The translations under genes and the position numbers were made by a program. A stretch of DNA of 64,000 bases, taken from Brevibacillus sp042683565. Its GTDB lineage: Bacteria; Bacillota; Bacilli; Brevibacillales; Brevibacillaceae. Positions 1-8,008 of this stretch are shown here, in pieces. Numbering within the stretch: position 1 is the first letter of the stretch; every line of letters begins with the position of its first letter. The notes below the pieces were generated by a model. The model was not told the DNA's origin and did no database searches. It saw only the letters and a list, made by a program, of their open reading frames with translations. Location of the stretch: contig NZ_JBHUJW010000041.1 of NCBI RefSeq assembly GCF_042683565.1, positions 62,001 through 126,000 of the forward strand. Direction: 5' to 3'.

Positions 1-2
1 GG

Positions 3-134
3 CCGCTGTCTGCCGCAGAGCTGCGGCGCATTGAGTTGAAAAGTGCGGCGGATGCCAGGAGCGCGATTCCGGCCACGCGCAGGAAAACGAAGGAGCGAAA
101 GCCATCAAAGCTCCGGTCAAGGAAAAAGGACTGA
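3..134 (+). CDS. possible 3' end of a gene entering from the left
   Basis: Frame 3 is open from the window edge to a TGA at 132-134, giving about 43 residues with a very basic tail (KTKERKPSKLRSRKKD). Third positions are mostly G or C, as in the real genes here. The opposite strand also reads fairly open across the same bases, broken by one stop, so the assignment is uncertain. No family is recognised. From 135 to 304 I see nothing convincing. Confidence 0.2.
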   Translation, partial: PLSAAELRRIELKSAADARSAIPATRRKTKERKPSKLRSRKKD

Positions 135-304
135 AAGCATCGCAACACCCAGCTAAACAGAGCGAGCTTTACGCCAGCAGCCTCGCCTTGGAGAGCGGAA
201 ATTTGTTACTCAAAAAATTGCATGTGATGTTTTTCCTGGCGATAGTAGTCGAGCCGGTCCTGCAAGGTGCCGGGAGAGCTTCGGACGAGCAAACGACGAA
301 GCAA

Positions 305-341
305 AGCAGGCAAACCAAGAAGGCTTGCCTGCTCCTTTTTT
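305..341 (+). terminator. intrinsic terminator
   Basis: An inverted repeat with arms AGCAGGCAA and TTGCCTGCT is followed by a T-run at 336-341. It would stop rightward transcription arriving from the left edge, facing the convergent gene at 351-584. Confidence 0.65.
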
Positions 342-350
342 GCCTGAACG

Positions 351-584
351 CTACTTCGATGACTGCTGTTGCTGTTGTTGTTGCTGCTGCGTCTGGATGG
401 TGGATTGTACCTGCGAGACCATCGTTTGCGCCTGGGCGATTTCCTGGGAGGCCTGCTTGAGTGCCTCTTCCGCCAACTGCGGATTGGCTGCGGATTGCTG
501 GATGGCTTGGCTGATCATCGTCTTGGCAAGGTCTGTGGCTACTTCGGCTTTTTTCAGGGAATCCGTGTTGATTTGAGTCGGCAT
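351..584 (-). CDS. small glutamine-rich protein, unknown function
   Basis: This encodes 77 residues beginning MPTQINTDSLKKAEVATDL. The start is the ATG at 584, with AAGGAGGT directly upstream; the open frame runs further but has no comparable ribosome site. The protein has no signal peptide or membrane segment and should be cytosolic. It is predicted almost wholly helical, with many Ala, Gln and Glu, and ends in a run of nine glutamines written as a CAG/CAA microsatellite just before the stop. The family is not recognised. The homopolymer tail may vary in length between strains. Confidence 0.6.
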   Translation of the reverse strand: MPTQINTDSLKKAEVATDLAKTMISQAIQQSAANPQLAEEALKQASQEIAQAQTMVSQVQSTIQTQQQQQQQQQSSK

Positions 585-721
585 GTCGAGACCTCCTTGG
601 TGATTTGGTTGGACGAGCCTACAATAATGTATCCGCTGACGGCGCGGAATATGTACGGCTGGCAAAAGCCCAACCGCATGAGCGTCTGGCTGCATACCCA
701 TGTAGGAGGGAGGAATGCCGG

Positions 722-1228
722 ATGAAAAAGACATGGGTGCAGACGGTGCAAAGCGCAGAGCGTGCCTTTTTTACCATCGTGCTCTCTGCCAAAAAGCGGG
801 TACGCAACCGCGGACGAATTTTGCCGGAACGCTTTCGGTCCATCGCAAAAATTCGCCGCTTTCTGCAGGCAAGCATGACACCCTGCCTGGCGAATCGGGT
901 GATCGGGAATCTGGACTTGCGCCGCATCAACGGGAAACTGGCTGTGCCGATCGGAGATACGATCGGGGCGGCCCCCGTCGTCAAATCACAAGTGCTCTAC
1001 CGCTGCGGCCCGAATGTCACACTGGCCGTCTGGTTTGGATTTGATACGAGCGACCAGTTTTTCCGCGTCTACCAGCTGCGCCAAAGACCAAACGGAAGCT
1101 GGATTGTGGTCGGCCGTCACCCGCTGGACTACCCGTTCAGCCTGCCGGGACAGGAGAGAACCCCTCTGGCTGGTTGCTGTGCGCCGTGTAAGGGGAGTAT
1201 TCGCAAAACGTTTTTGAAAAGGAAATAA
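722..1228 (+). CDS. hypothetical basic protein
   Basis: This encodes 168 residues starting MKKTWVQTVQSAERAFF. The ATG at 722 sits behind AGGAGGGAGG, whereas the longer open frame back to 605 has no ribosome site. The N-terminal third is rich in Arg and Lys (AKKRVRNRGRILPERF). The middle has a beta-like run (LDLRRINGKLAVPIGDTIG), and the tail has a CCAPC cysteine motif and ends FLKRK. No membrane segment is obvious. It is divergent from the 351-584 gene, sharing an upstream region of about 135 bases. Function unknown. Confidence 0.55.
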   Translation: MKKTWVQTVQSAERAFFTIVLSAKKRVRNRGRILPERFRSIAKIRRFLQASMTPCLANRVIGNLDLRRINGKLAVPIGDTIGAAPVVKSQVLYRCGPNVTLAVWFGFDTSDQFFRVYQLRQRPNGSWIVVGRHPLDYPFSLPGQERTPLAGCCAPCKGSIRKTFLKRK

Positions 1229-1332
1229 GCATCGATCATTTTTTTGAATGAAAAGCGCGCGCCGGGGGAAACGTATCTTCCCGGAGGTGTGCGCACGATT
1301 CAGAGAGTGACCTGGAAAATTAAAATTTGCTC

Positions 1333-1361
1333 TTGATTTTGCCGGCAATTCCGTGTATATT
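1333..1361 (+). promoter_or_regulatory. sigma-A promoter of the tRNA operon
   Basis: TTGATT (1333-1338) and TATATT (1356-1361) are separated by exactly 17 bases, with an A/T-rich stretch upstream. It lies 39 bases before tRNA-Arg and suits a stable-RNA operon. Confidence 0.75.
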
Positions 1362-1400
1362 ATCTTTGTGTTGGTAAGTGCCGCAGATTTTGTCGAATAT

Positions 1401-1477
1401 GTGCCCTTAGCTCAGCTGGATAGAGCGTTTGACTACGAATCAAAAGGTCGGGAGTTCGAATCTCTCAGGGCACGCCA
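1401..1477 (+). tRNA. tRNA-Arg (anticodon ACG)
   Basis: A cloverleaf folds with acceptor arms GTGCCC/GGGCAC. The anticodon loop reads CTACGAA, so the anticodon is ACG, which is expected to be deaminated to ICG for CGU/CGC/CGA codons. The T-loop is GTTCGAATC and the CCA end is encoded at 1475-1477. It is the first gene of a three-tRNA operon. Confidence 0.95.
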
Positions 1478-1538
1478 TTATGCTCCAACAGAGATGGCAG
1501 CGATGCATACTGGTTTTGAAGTGTCCAGCGTAAACAAT

Positions 1539-1615
1539 CGGGAAGTGGCTCAGCTTGGTAGAGCGCTTGGTTCGGGACCAAGAGGTCGCAGGTTCAAATC
1601 CTGTCTTCCCGACCA
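1539..1615 (+). tRNA. tRNA-Pro (anticodon CGG)
   Basis: Acceptor arms CGGGAAG/CTTCCCG pair perfectly. The anticodon stem CTTGG/CCAAG encloses loop TTCGGGA, so the anticodon is CGG. The T-arm contains GGTTCAAATCC and CCA is encoded at 1613-1615. Second gene of the operon. Confidence 0.95.
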
Positions 1616-1634
1616 GAAACATATTTGCAATCGT

Positions 1635-1714
1635 GCCGGTATGGCGGAATTGGCAGACGCGCGCGACTCAAAATCGTGAGGGAAACCGTGGGGGTTCAAG
1701 TCCCTCTACCGGCA
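1635..1714 (+). tRNA. tRNA-Leu (anticodon CAA)
   Basis: Acceptor arms GCCGGTA/TACCGGC enclose a D-arm TGGCGGAATTGGCAGA, an anticodon loop CTCAAAA (anticodon CAA) and a short variable arm, as in class II tRNAs. The bases after the discriminator are CCT, so CCA is not encoded and must be added after transcription, unlike the two tRNAs upstream. Confidence 0.93.
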
Positions 1715-1747
1715 CCTGCAATCTATACATATGGTTTTTGTTTTAAG

Positions 1748-1785
1748 GTGGGAAACAGCGTGAAAAACCTGTTTCTCACTTTTTT
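1748..1785 (+). terminator. terminator of the tRNA operon
   Basis: An 11-base inverted repeat (GTGGGAAACAG with CTGTTTCTCAC, one mismatch) is followed by six T residues, 34 bases after tRNA-Leu. Confidence 0.85.
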
Positions 1786-1952
1786 CATTTCAACTACATT
1801 TCAGCAAGAATAAAAAACATCCGGATGAAAGTTCCACCGGGAAACTTTCGCGCAAAGAATTGAACTGGCAGAGCAGGTGTGGTACATTCGGCATGGTAGA
1901 ATAGAGTGGTACTAGAGAGAAGAAGCAACAACATGGAGAGGGTGGTAGGCAA

Positions 1953-3602
1953 GTGCTTCAGAGTCAGGTAATGGTTCGGGAGACAGATTTCGCCCGGCTT
2001 GCTCATACATGGGAAGAACTAGCTGAACGGATGAAAGAACACGGGGATGCGACGACCCCGTCCAAATTGCTGCAATTGGCGAACAAAACCAAACACGCAG
2101 AATTGAACATTGCGTTCTGCGGCCATTTTTCCGCAGGGAAATCGACGATGATCAACACGCTGCTGGGGGTGAACCTGCTTCCCTCCAATCCGATTCCGAC
2201 CAGTGCCAATGTGGTCAAGATTCGCGGCGGCGAGAAAGCGGCGCGCGTGTACACGATGAACAGCGGCGTGCTTACTTTCGATCCCGACACGGAGATGGAA
2301 AAGCTCAAGCAGTTCGCGGTAGACGGCGATACGGTGGAGTCTGTAGAGGTCTCCTACCCGGGGACGTTCCTCGACGAATACTCCAGCCTGCTCGATACGC
2401 CGGGAATCGACTCGACGGACGCCGCCCACAAGATCGCGACGGAATCCGCCTTGCATCTCGCGGACGTCATCATCTACATGATGGACTACAATCACGTCCA
2501 GGCAGAAGAAAATTTCAACTTCACAAAAACGTTGAAAGACCGTGGAAAGCCGGTCTATCTTGTCGTGAACATGATCGACAAGCACCTCGACTTTGAACTG
2601 GATTTCGACAGCTACAAGGAAAGCGTAGAGGAAGCGTTCGCGAACTGGAACATCCGTCCGGACGGCATTTTCTACACGTCCCTGGCCGAGCCGGATCATC
2701 CGGAAAACCAGTACGACGAGTTCAAAGCCATGCTTTCTCGTCTGATCGAGGGACGGGAAGAGCTGGTCGGACAGAGCGTGCGCAGCGCCGCCGAGCATTT
2801 GATCGACGAGCACGTCCAGGTGCTGAAGCGCGCGAATGAGAGATTGCGTCAGGAATGGGAAAGCCGGCTCGACGGGATCGAGGTTGCCGATCTGGATCAG
2901 CGCGACGCGGCGGCGGTCCAGGAAGCGCTGAAGGAGGTGGAAGCGGAGGCTGCCGCTCTGGAGAACCGGGCGGAAGAAGCGCGCCGGAATATGGAGAAGG
3001 AACTCGGCGTGCTGCTGGACAACGCGCGGCTGACCTATTTCAGCACGAACGAAGCGGCACAGAGCTACCTGGAAAGCAAAAAGCCCGGATTCAAGCTCGG
3101 CTTCCTGTTCGCCGGCAAAAAGACGGAGGAAGAGCGCGCGCGCAGGGAAGAAGCCTTGCTGGCCGACCTGCGCGAAAAAGTGGCAGGCAATCTGGACTTC
3201 CACTTCAAGGAACTGATGGGCAAGCAGCTGCAGGCGTACAATATCCGCGACGAGGAGTACCACGCGGCCGTCCATGCGACAGAGATCAAGATCACACCGG
3301 AGTTTTTGGCTTCGCACATCAAGGATGGCGCCCAATCGCGGGAATACGTGATGAACTACTGCAACGACCTCGCCAACGGCATCAAGCTGGAGTATCGCCG
3401 CGCAGGGCTCGGCTTTATCGAACAAATCGTCTCGCGCCTGGGGCAGCAGGTACAGGCGGAGAGCGGAGAGCTGCAGGCGCGTCTGGCCGTCCTGCGCGAA
3501 TTGGCAGCGGTGCACGCGAAGCTGGCTGAACTGGCAGCAGGTGAACAGGCTGCACGGGAACAGCTGCAGGCGATCATGCAAAAAGGAGAACAGGCCTCAT
3601 GA
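1953..3602 (+). CDS. dynamin-like GTPase, first half of a DynA-type pair
   Basis: 549 residues from GTG 1953, which follows GGAGAGGGTGG; an ATG at 1971 is an alternative. The N-terminal GTPase domain has P-loop GHFSAGKST (57-65) and G3 motif DTPG (148-151). The G4 position reads NMID (206-209) where Ras-like GTPases have NKxD. After about residue 290 it is long, charged and helical, as in the stalk and neck of bacterial dynamins. By family it should bind membranes and take part in membrane remodelling or surveillance. It overlaps the next gene by ATGA. Bacillus subtilis DynA is one protein of about 1190 residues with two such modules; here 549 plus 655 residues make nearly the same total. Confidence 0.88.
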   Translation: MLQSQVMVRETDFARLAHTWEELAERMKEHGDATTPSKLLQLANKTKHAELNIAFCGHFSAGKSTMINTLLGVNLLPSNPIPTSANVVKIRGGEKAARVYTMNSGVLTFDPDTEMEKLKQFAVDGDTVESVEVSYPGTFLDEYSSLLDTPGIDSTDAAHKIATESALHLADVIIYMMDYNHVQAEENFNFTKTLKDRGKPVYLVVNMIDKHLDFELDFDSYKESVEEAFANWNIRPDGIFYTSLAEPDHPENQYDEFKAMLSRLIEGREELVGQSVRSAAEHLIDEHVQVLKRANERLRQEWESRLDGIEVADLDQRDAAAVQEALKEVEAEAAALENRAEEARRNMEKELGVLLDNARLTYFSTNEAAQSYLESKKPGFKLGFLFAGKKTEEERARREEALLADLREKVAGNLDFHFKELMGKQLQAYNIRDEEYHAAVHATEIKITPEFLASHIKDGAQSREYVMNYCNDLANGIKLEYRRAGLGFIEQIVSRLGQQVQAESGELQARLAVLRELAAVHAKLAELAAGEQAAREQLQAIMQKGEQAS

Positions 3603-5566
3603 ATCAACTGAAAGAAAAACTGTTTGCGGCTGCAGGGCGTCTGCGCCGCACAAGTGAAGAAATCGCCGCCGTGCCCGGGATGCAGGCGCAGGCACAAGCA
3701 ATGCTCGAGCGGGCCGACCGCCTCGAGGCCAATCGCTTTACCGTTGCCCTGTTCGGGGCGTTCAGCGCGGGGAAATCGTCCTTTGCGAACGCGCTGATGG
3801 GAGATATGGTACTGCCGGTCTCCCCCAACCCGACTACGGCTGCGATCAACAAAATCATGCCGCCGACACAGGAGTACCCGCACGGAACGGTCCGCGTCGT
3901 GCTCAAGACGAGAGAGGCAATCGAGCAGGACGTCCTGCGCTCCCTGGCGGTTTTCGGCTTGTCTGCGTCCGGCTTGGAAGCGGCGTTGGCCGAGCTTGGC
4001 AAAATCGACGTGGCGCAAATTCCGCCGACCGCCAAACCGCACTACACCTTCCTGAAAGCGGTCACGAAAGGTCTCGGGGAGATGGAGGCGCATCTCGGCG
4101 GCGAGCTGCTCGTCGACATGCAGGCTTTCAAAGGCTTTGTCGCCAAGGAAGAAAAGGCCTGCTTCGCGGAGTACATCGAGCTGTTTTACGCTTGTCCGCT
4201 GACCGATCAGGGCATCGTGCTGGTAGACACCCCCGGAGCGGACTCCATCAACGCCCGCCATACCGGCGTCGCCTTTGAATACATGAAAAATGCGGATGCT
4301 GTCCTGTTCGTCACGTATTACAACCACGCCTTCTCCCAGGCTGACCGCGAGTTTTTGCTGCAGATGGGCCGCGTGAAGGATACGTTCGAGATGGACAAAA
4401 TGTTCTTCATTGTCAACGCGGCGGATTTGGCCGCTACCGAGGACGAGCTGAAGGGCGTCATCGCGCACGTGGAGAAAAACCTGCTGACGTGCGGCATCCG
4501 TCTGCCGCGCATTTATCCGGTATCCAGCCAGACCGCCTTGCTGGCGCGCATGCATGAAAAAGGCAAGCTCGCATCTTCGGCTGAAAAGGTGTACCGCCAG
4601 CGGACGCAAACGCCGGAGGGCGCCGAGCTGATGCCGGCAGAAGAAGCGTTCAAGCTGTCCGGCATGGCGAACTTCGAGGCAGAGTTCCTGAAGTTTACCA
4701 TCGAGGAGCTGACGCAGATCGCCGTCAATGCCGCCCTTGGCGAAATTCGCCGCGCTCACCAGACGCTGGGCGAATTCATGCGCATGGCGCAGTCCGGCGA
4801 GAGCGAGCGCCTGGCGCGCAGACAGGCGGCGAGCGAGGCACAGGCAGCTGCGCTGGCCGCGGTAGAATCGCTCGCGACGGCTTCCTACGAGCGGGATCTG
4901 GCCAAGGAGCGGGAGGAGCTGCTCCACTACGTCAAGCAGCGCCTGTTCTTCCGATTTAACGAGCTGTTCAACGTCGCCTTCAACTCGTCTGTGCTCAAGG
5001 ACGACGGCCGCAACATGAAGCAGGCTCTCCAAGGGTGCCTGACGGATCTGCTGCGCTCGATCAGCTACGACCTGGCACAGGAGCTGCGGGCGACGACGCT
5101 CCGCCTGGAGAAATTCGTCAACAAGCAGGGAGATACGCTGGTCTCCCAATGGCAGCGCGACGTGCAAGCCTTTGCGAGCGGCTTGACGCTGGCGCCGTAC
5201 CAGCAGCGCCAGGTGGAGACTTTGAACTTTGCAGAGGAGCTGCCAGTCGTGCCGTCGGCATTCCAACCGGCATTGGCTCTGTTTAAAAACACCAAAGACT
5301 TTTTTGAGCAGGACGGCAAGCTGAAAGTCCGCGAAGAGCTGGAAAAACGGATGCAGGAGCCGGTCGCAAGCTACGTGGCGGCAGGCAACGATCAACTGGC
5401 CGGCCAATTCTCCAGCCTGTTTGCAGAGCTGGTCAGCACCGAACGCGCCCGCGTGGCGGAGCAGGTAAATGCCTACTTCACCGGTCTGTTCGCGGCGCTC
5501 GATATGAAAGTCGATCTGGACGAGCTGCAGGGCAAGCTGGATCGCGTAGCGACAGAGCTGCAATAA
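3599..5566 (+). CDS. dynamin-like GTPase, second half of a DynA-type pair
   Basis: 655 residues starting MNQLKEKLF at the ATG inside the ATGA overlap, so translation is probably coupled to the upstream gene. P-loop GAFSAGKSS is at 53-61 and G3 DTPG at 210-213, with NAAD in the FFIVNAADL segment as the likely G4. Unlike its partner it carries an insert of about 60 residues between the switch regions. The rest is a long helical, coiled-coil-prone stalk (around 380-655). It matches the C-terminal (D2) module of DynA in arrangement. The two proteins probably act as a heteromeric membrane-bound dynamin. A terminator follows. Confidence 0.88.
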   Translation: MNQLKEKLFAAAGRLRRTSEEIAAVPGMQAQAQAMLERADRLEANRFTVALFGAFSAGKSSFANALMGDMVLPVSPNPTTAAINKIMPPTQEYPHGTVRVVLKTREAIEQDVLRSLAVFGLSASGLEAALAELGKIDVAQIPPTAKPHYTFLKAVTKGLGEMEAHLGGELLVDMQAFKGFVAKEEKACFAEYIELFYACPLTDQGIVLVDTPGADSINARHTGVAFEYMKNADAVLFVTYYNHAFSQADREFLLQMGRVKDTFEMDKMFFIVNAADLAATEDELKGVIAHVEKNLLTCGIRLPRIYPVSSQTALLARMHEKGKLASSAEKVYRQRTQTPEGAELMPAEEAFKLSGMANFEAEFLKFTIEELTQIAVNAALGEIRRAHQTLGEFMRMAQSGESERLARRQAASEAQAAALAAVESLATASYERDLAKEREELLHYVKQRLFFRFNELFNVAFNSSVLKDDGRNMKQALQGCLTDLLRSISYDLAQELRATTLRLEKFVNKQGDTLVSQWQRDVQAFASGLTLAPYQQRQVETLNFAEELPVVPSAFQPALALFKNTKDFFEQDGKLKVREELEKRMQEPVASYVAAGNDQLAGQFSSLFAELVSTERARVAEQVNAYFTGLFAALDMKVDLDELQGKLDRVATELQ

Positions 5567-5584
5567 GCATGATTCGGATATGGC

Positions 5585-5620
5585 AAGACGCTCGGGGAAA
5601 AATCCCGGGCGTCTTTTTTT
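5585..5620 (+). terminator. terminator after the dynamin pair
   Basis: AAGACGC-CGGG pairs with CCCG-GCGTCTT, followed by a run of T, 18 bases past the stop codon. Confidence 0.85.
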
Positions 5621-5715
5621 CGCTGCCTGAAAAAATCTCGGAATATTTGCAACTTCTTTTCTCCAACGTCCGTCTGCTATTTCTGAGCACCTATTACGGT
5701 TGAGGAGGAACTAGC

Positions 5716-7116
5716 ATGAACAACTGGAGACAGAAGATTTTGCCGACCGTTCTGGCAGGGGCGCTGACGGTGTCGTTTGGGTCAGCAGCAAGCGCCAAAG
5801 GGTACAACAATGGGAATGGAAATGATCATAAACCGGGCGGGAAGGGCAGCTTCCAGCAATGGAAGACGGCGCCGCGCTATTTCGGCTTTACCGATCTGCA
5901 GAAGCACTGGGCGGAACAGACCGTGAAGCGCATGGTGGACAAAGCGATCATCAAAGGCTATCCCGACCATACCTTCCGCCCGAACAAGCCAGTCACCCAG
6001 CTCGAAGCGTTGACGATGGTCATCAATCTGCTGAGTCAAAATCGCGATCTGCTGACGAGCAACGACCGCTATGACTGGAAGGACGTCCCTGATTGGGCGC
6101 AAACGACCGTCAAGCTGGCGATGGTCAATCACATCGTGGACTCCAGGGAGTTCCAGCCGAACAAACCGGCGACGCGGCTGTTCGTCGTCAAACTGCTGGT
6201 GAACGCGCTGGGCGGCGAAATCGGCGCGGTCGACGAGGACAACCTGTACTTCGGCGATATTGCGTCCCTGTCTTCTGCCGAGCGGGAGTATCTGTCGTAT
6301 GCGCTGCTGCAATCGCTGGTAGCAGGCTACGAAGACAAGACGTTCAAGCCGAATAAGCCGGTCACGCGCGCGGAGATGGCCGTGTTCGTCAACCGCTTGC
6401 TCGGCAAGATCGGACAGGTAGACAATGACAAGGACGTTTCCTTCAAGATCGAAAAGCTCTCGGACGGCGAGGACGGGGATGAGTTTGCCGAGGCGGTGAA
6501 AACGGGCAGCCGCGTCAGCGACAGCACGCCGGATCTGTCCGGTCTGACGCTGTACGTATCGGTGAACGGGGAAGCTGCAGTCTCTGTCGAGCTCGATGAA
6601 ATCGACGGCACCCAGGACGATGGCGGGGAAGTCGCCGACGAGTTGGAGAATGCAATTGCCAGCGCCCTCGATGAAGATCGCGTGGAGGTCTCCTATGACG
6701 ACGACCACAAACGCTTTGTGTTTGAAACAGTCAACAGTCCGACAGATGAAGTTCCTTCTCTCAAATTTACGGGGAGCGCTCTGAACGAGCTGGGCATAGA
6801 TACGCTCGTTGCCAAAGGCTCCAAAGACGGCAGCGCTGCAGCAGAATCATGGAAAATTGCCGTCACGTCAGACGCCTCCTCCGACGGGACGTACACCGTT
6901 TCCGTGAAAGATGATCACATCGACGAAACGGTGAAAATCAGCGTCGATGAAGACGATTCGGCAGAGGACATCGCCGACAAGCTGGCGGATGCGCTCGCAG
7001 ACAATGACGAGATCGGCTCCGCCTACGACATTGACGTGGACGACGAAGCAGTGATCCTGACCGCCAAAGACAGCGGAGAAGATGTGGATCTGAAGATTTC
7101 CATTCGCAAAAGCTGA
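5716..7116 (+). CDS. SLH-domain cell-surface protein
   Basis: 466 residues with a signal peptide (MNNWRQKILPTVLAGALTVS, cleavage near ASA-KG). Three S-layer homology repeats follow (about 55-110, 118-175 and 180-238), recognisable by GYPDHTFRPNKPVTQLE and GYEDKTFKPNKPVTRAE. These normally bind pyruvylated secondary wall polymer. The C-terminal 230 residues are extremely acidic and beta-rich, with two copies of a pattern resembling flagellin hook IN modules (YTVSVKDD...ISVDEDDSAEDIADKL). The start follows GAGGAGG. It should be exported and anchored to the wall; the partner of the acidic domain is unknown. It is monocistronic and ends before a hairpin repeat. Confidence 0.85.
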   Translation: MNNWRQKILPTVLAGALTVSFGSAASAKGYNNGNGNDHKPGGKGSFQQWKTAPRYFGFTDLQKHWAEQTVKRMVDKAIIKGYPDHTFRPNKPVTQLEALTMVINLLSQNRDLLTSNDRYDWKDVPDWAQTTVKLAMVNHIVDSREFQPNKPATRLFVVKLLVNALGGEIGAVDEDNLYFGDIASLSSAEREYLSYALLQSLVAGYEDKTFKPNKPVTRAEMAVFVNRLLGKIGQVDNDKDVSFKIEKLSDGEDGDEFAEAVKTGSRVSDSTPDLSGLTLYVSVNGEAAVSVELDEIDGTQDDGGEVADELENAIASALDEDRVEVSYDDDHKRFVFETVNSPTDEVPSLKFTGSALNELGIDTLVAKGSKDGSAAAESWKIAVTSDASSDGTYTVSVKDDHIDETVKISVDEDDSAEDIADKLADALADNDEIGSAYDIDVDDEAVILTAKDSGEDVDLKISIRKS

Positions 7117-7200
7117 AGGCACATGAGCAGTTGCTGCTGGGCAGAACTGCGAAAATCACCAAATTGAAAGCATTGATTTATGAACGATTGTGAACGGCAT

Positions 7201-7248
7201 AAGGGGCGTCTCCAAGTCAAAAACCGACTTTTGAGGCAGCCCCTTTTT
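7201..7248. repeat. convergent-gene hairpin repeat, copy 1
   Basis: GGGGCGTCTC and AAGTC pair with GACTT and GAGGCAGCCCC, then TTTTT. It lies between the convergent SLH and GNAT genes. Similarity to copy 3 extends leftward to about 7150 (ATCACCAAATTGAAA, then GAACGG). It probably acts as a terminator. Confidence 0.8.
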
Positions 7249-7289
7249 GTGTGGCTGCCCGCTTCCTTCCGCCGAGGACAGGCACAGCG

Positions 7290-7895
7290 CTAGAAATTCA
7301 GCTTCTGCAAAGGCTCCGGACGTCCCTCGCGCAAAGCCTCCCATTCTTCCCTGAGCATTCCCATCTTGATGGAGTCGTAGTATTCTCCGCGCACGATCCG
7401 CGCTTTTCGCACACGCGCTTCTACCTGCATCCCGCAGCGAGCCGCCAGTTTGATCATCCGCTCGTTTCCGGACCACGTGGCGATGCCCAGGCGCACAGTG
7501 TCCATGTGGGTAAACAGATAGTCGATCCACATCTGGAAGGCTTCGCTGCCGTAGCCGTTGGACCAGTACCGGGAGTCGAATATGGCGATGCCGATCTCGA
7601 ACCAGTTCGTCACCTGGTCTACCCAGTAACGTCCGACGACTCCGCGAAGCTCGCCGTCGATTTCGATGACCAGCTCAGTTCGGGGGAGGTCGGTGCCCAC
7701 GAGGGACAGCGCTTCCTGATATCGCGGCAGCGCCTGATGCTCTTCGCGGGTGAGGGGATCGAGCGGCTTGTAAGGCCCGTTCCAGTTCAGATGCTCCCTG
7801 TCTTCTGCTTCGTACTTCCACATGTAGATGGCGTCGATATCTTCGGGGCGGAGGTCGCGCAGCACGACTTTCTTGCCTTGCAAATAAATGTGCAT
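7290..7895 (-). CDS. GNAT family N-acetyltransferase (RimJ/RimL type)
   Basis: 201 residues starting MHIYLQGKKVVLRDLRPED at ATG 7895, behind GGAAGGGAG; the frame extends nine codons further without a ribosome site. The layout is that of GNAT proteins which acetylate protein N-termini or amino groups of small molecules: LRDLRPEDIDAIYMW at the start, central GIAIFDSRYWSNGYGSEAF (the acetyl-CoA pyrophosphate loop, R/Q-x-x-G-x-G/A-like) and a closing ARCGMQVEARVRKARIVRGEYYDSIKMGML. The substrate is unknown. It is divergent from a MocR-type regulator, with direct repeats between them, so it is a likely target of that regulator. Confidence 0.85.
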   Translation of the reverse strand: MHIYLQGKKVVLRDLRPEDIDAIYMWKYEAEDREHLNWNGPYKPLDPLTREEHQALPRYQEALSLVGTDLPRTELVIEIDGELRGVVGRYWVDQVTNWFEIGIAIFDSRYWSNGYGSEAFQMWIDYLFTHMDTVRLGIATWSGNERMIKLAARCGMQVEARVRKARIVRGEYYDSIKMGMLREEWEALREGRPEPLQKLNF

Positions 7896-7958
7896 ATTGT
7901 ATCTCCCTTCCTGTATAACCATTTGCTATGATTACTCTATGAAAAAACTGTTCCTGTT

Positions 7959-7992
7959 CATAGATACAAAATGATTTGTTTGCATAGGTACA
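7959..7992. promoter_or_regulatory. direct repeats, probable MocR-type operator
   Basis: CATAGATACA (7959-7968) and CATAGGTACA (7983-7992) are direct repeats 24 bases apart, in the divergent region between the GNAT gene and the GntR/MocR gene. MocR regulators such as PdxR and GabR are known to bind direct repeats near their own promoters. Confidence 0.5.
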
Positions 7993-8008
7993 GAAGGAGA
8001 GATTGCAG

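Noticed and set aside
362..395. CTG/TTG microsatellite as a CRISPR-like or regulatory repeat
   Set aside because: It is simply the glutamine codon run at the end of the 351-584 gene. No CRISPR array with spaced repeats exists anywhere in the window.
3590..3605. Frameshift error joining the two dynamin genes
   Set aside because: The ATGA overlap is a standard coupling arrangement and both genes have their own full N-terminal GTPase domain, so an error is possible but not the simplest reading.
3356..5563. Very long open frame (735 codons) on the minus strand
   Set aside because: It is antisense to the second dynamin gene, which has clear GTPase motifs. The frame is open because of GC-rich codon use, has no ribosome site and gives a His/Leu/Arg-rich nonsense protein.
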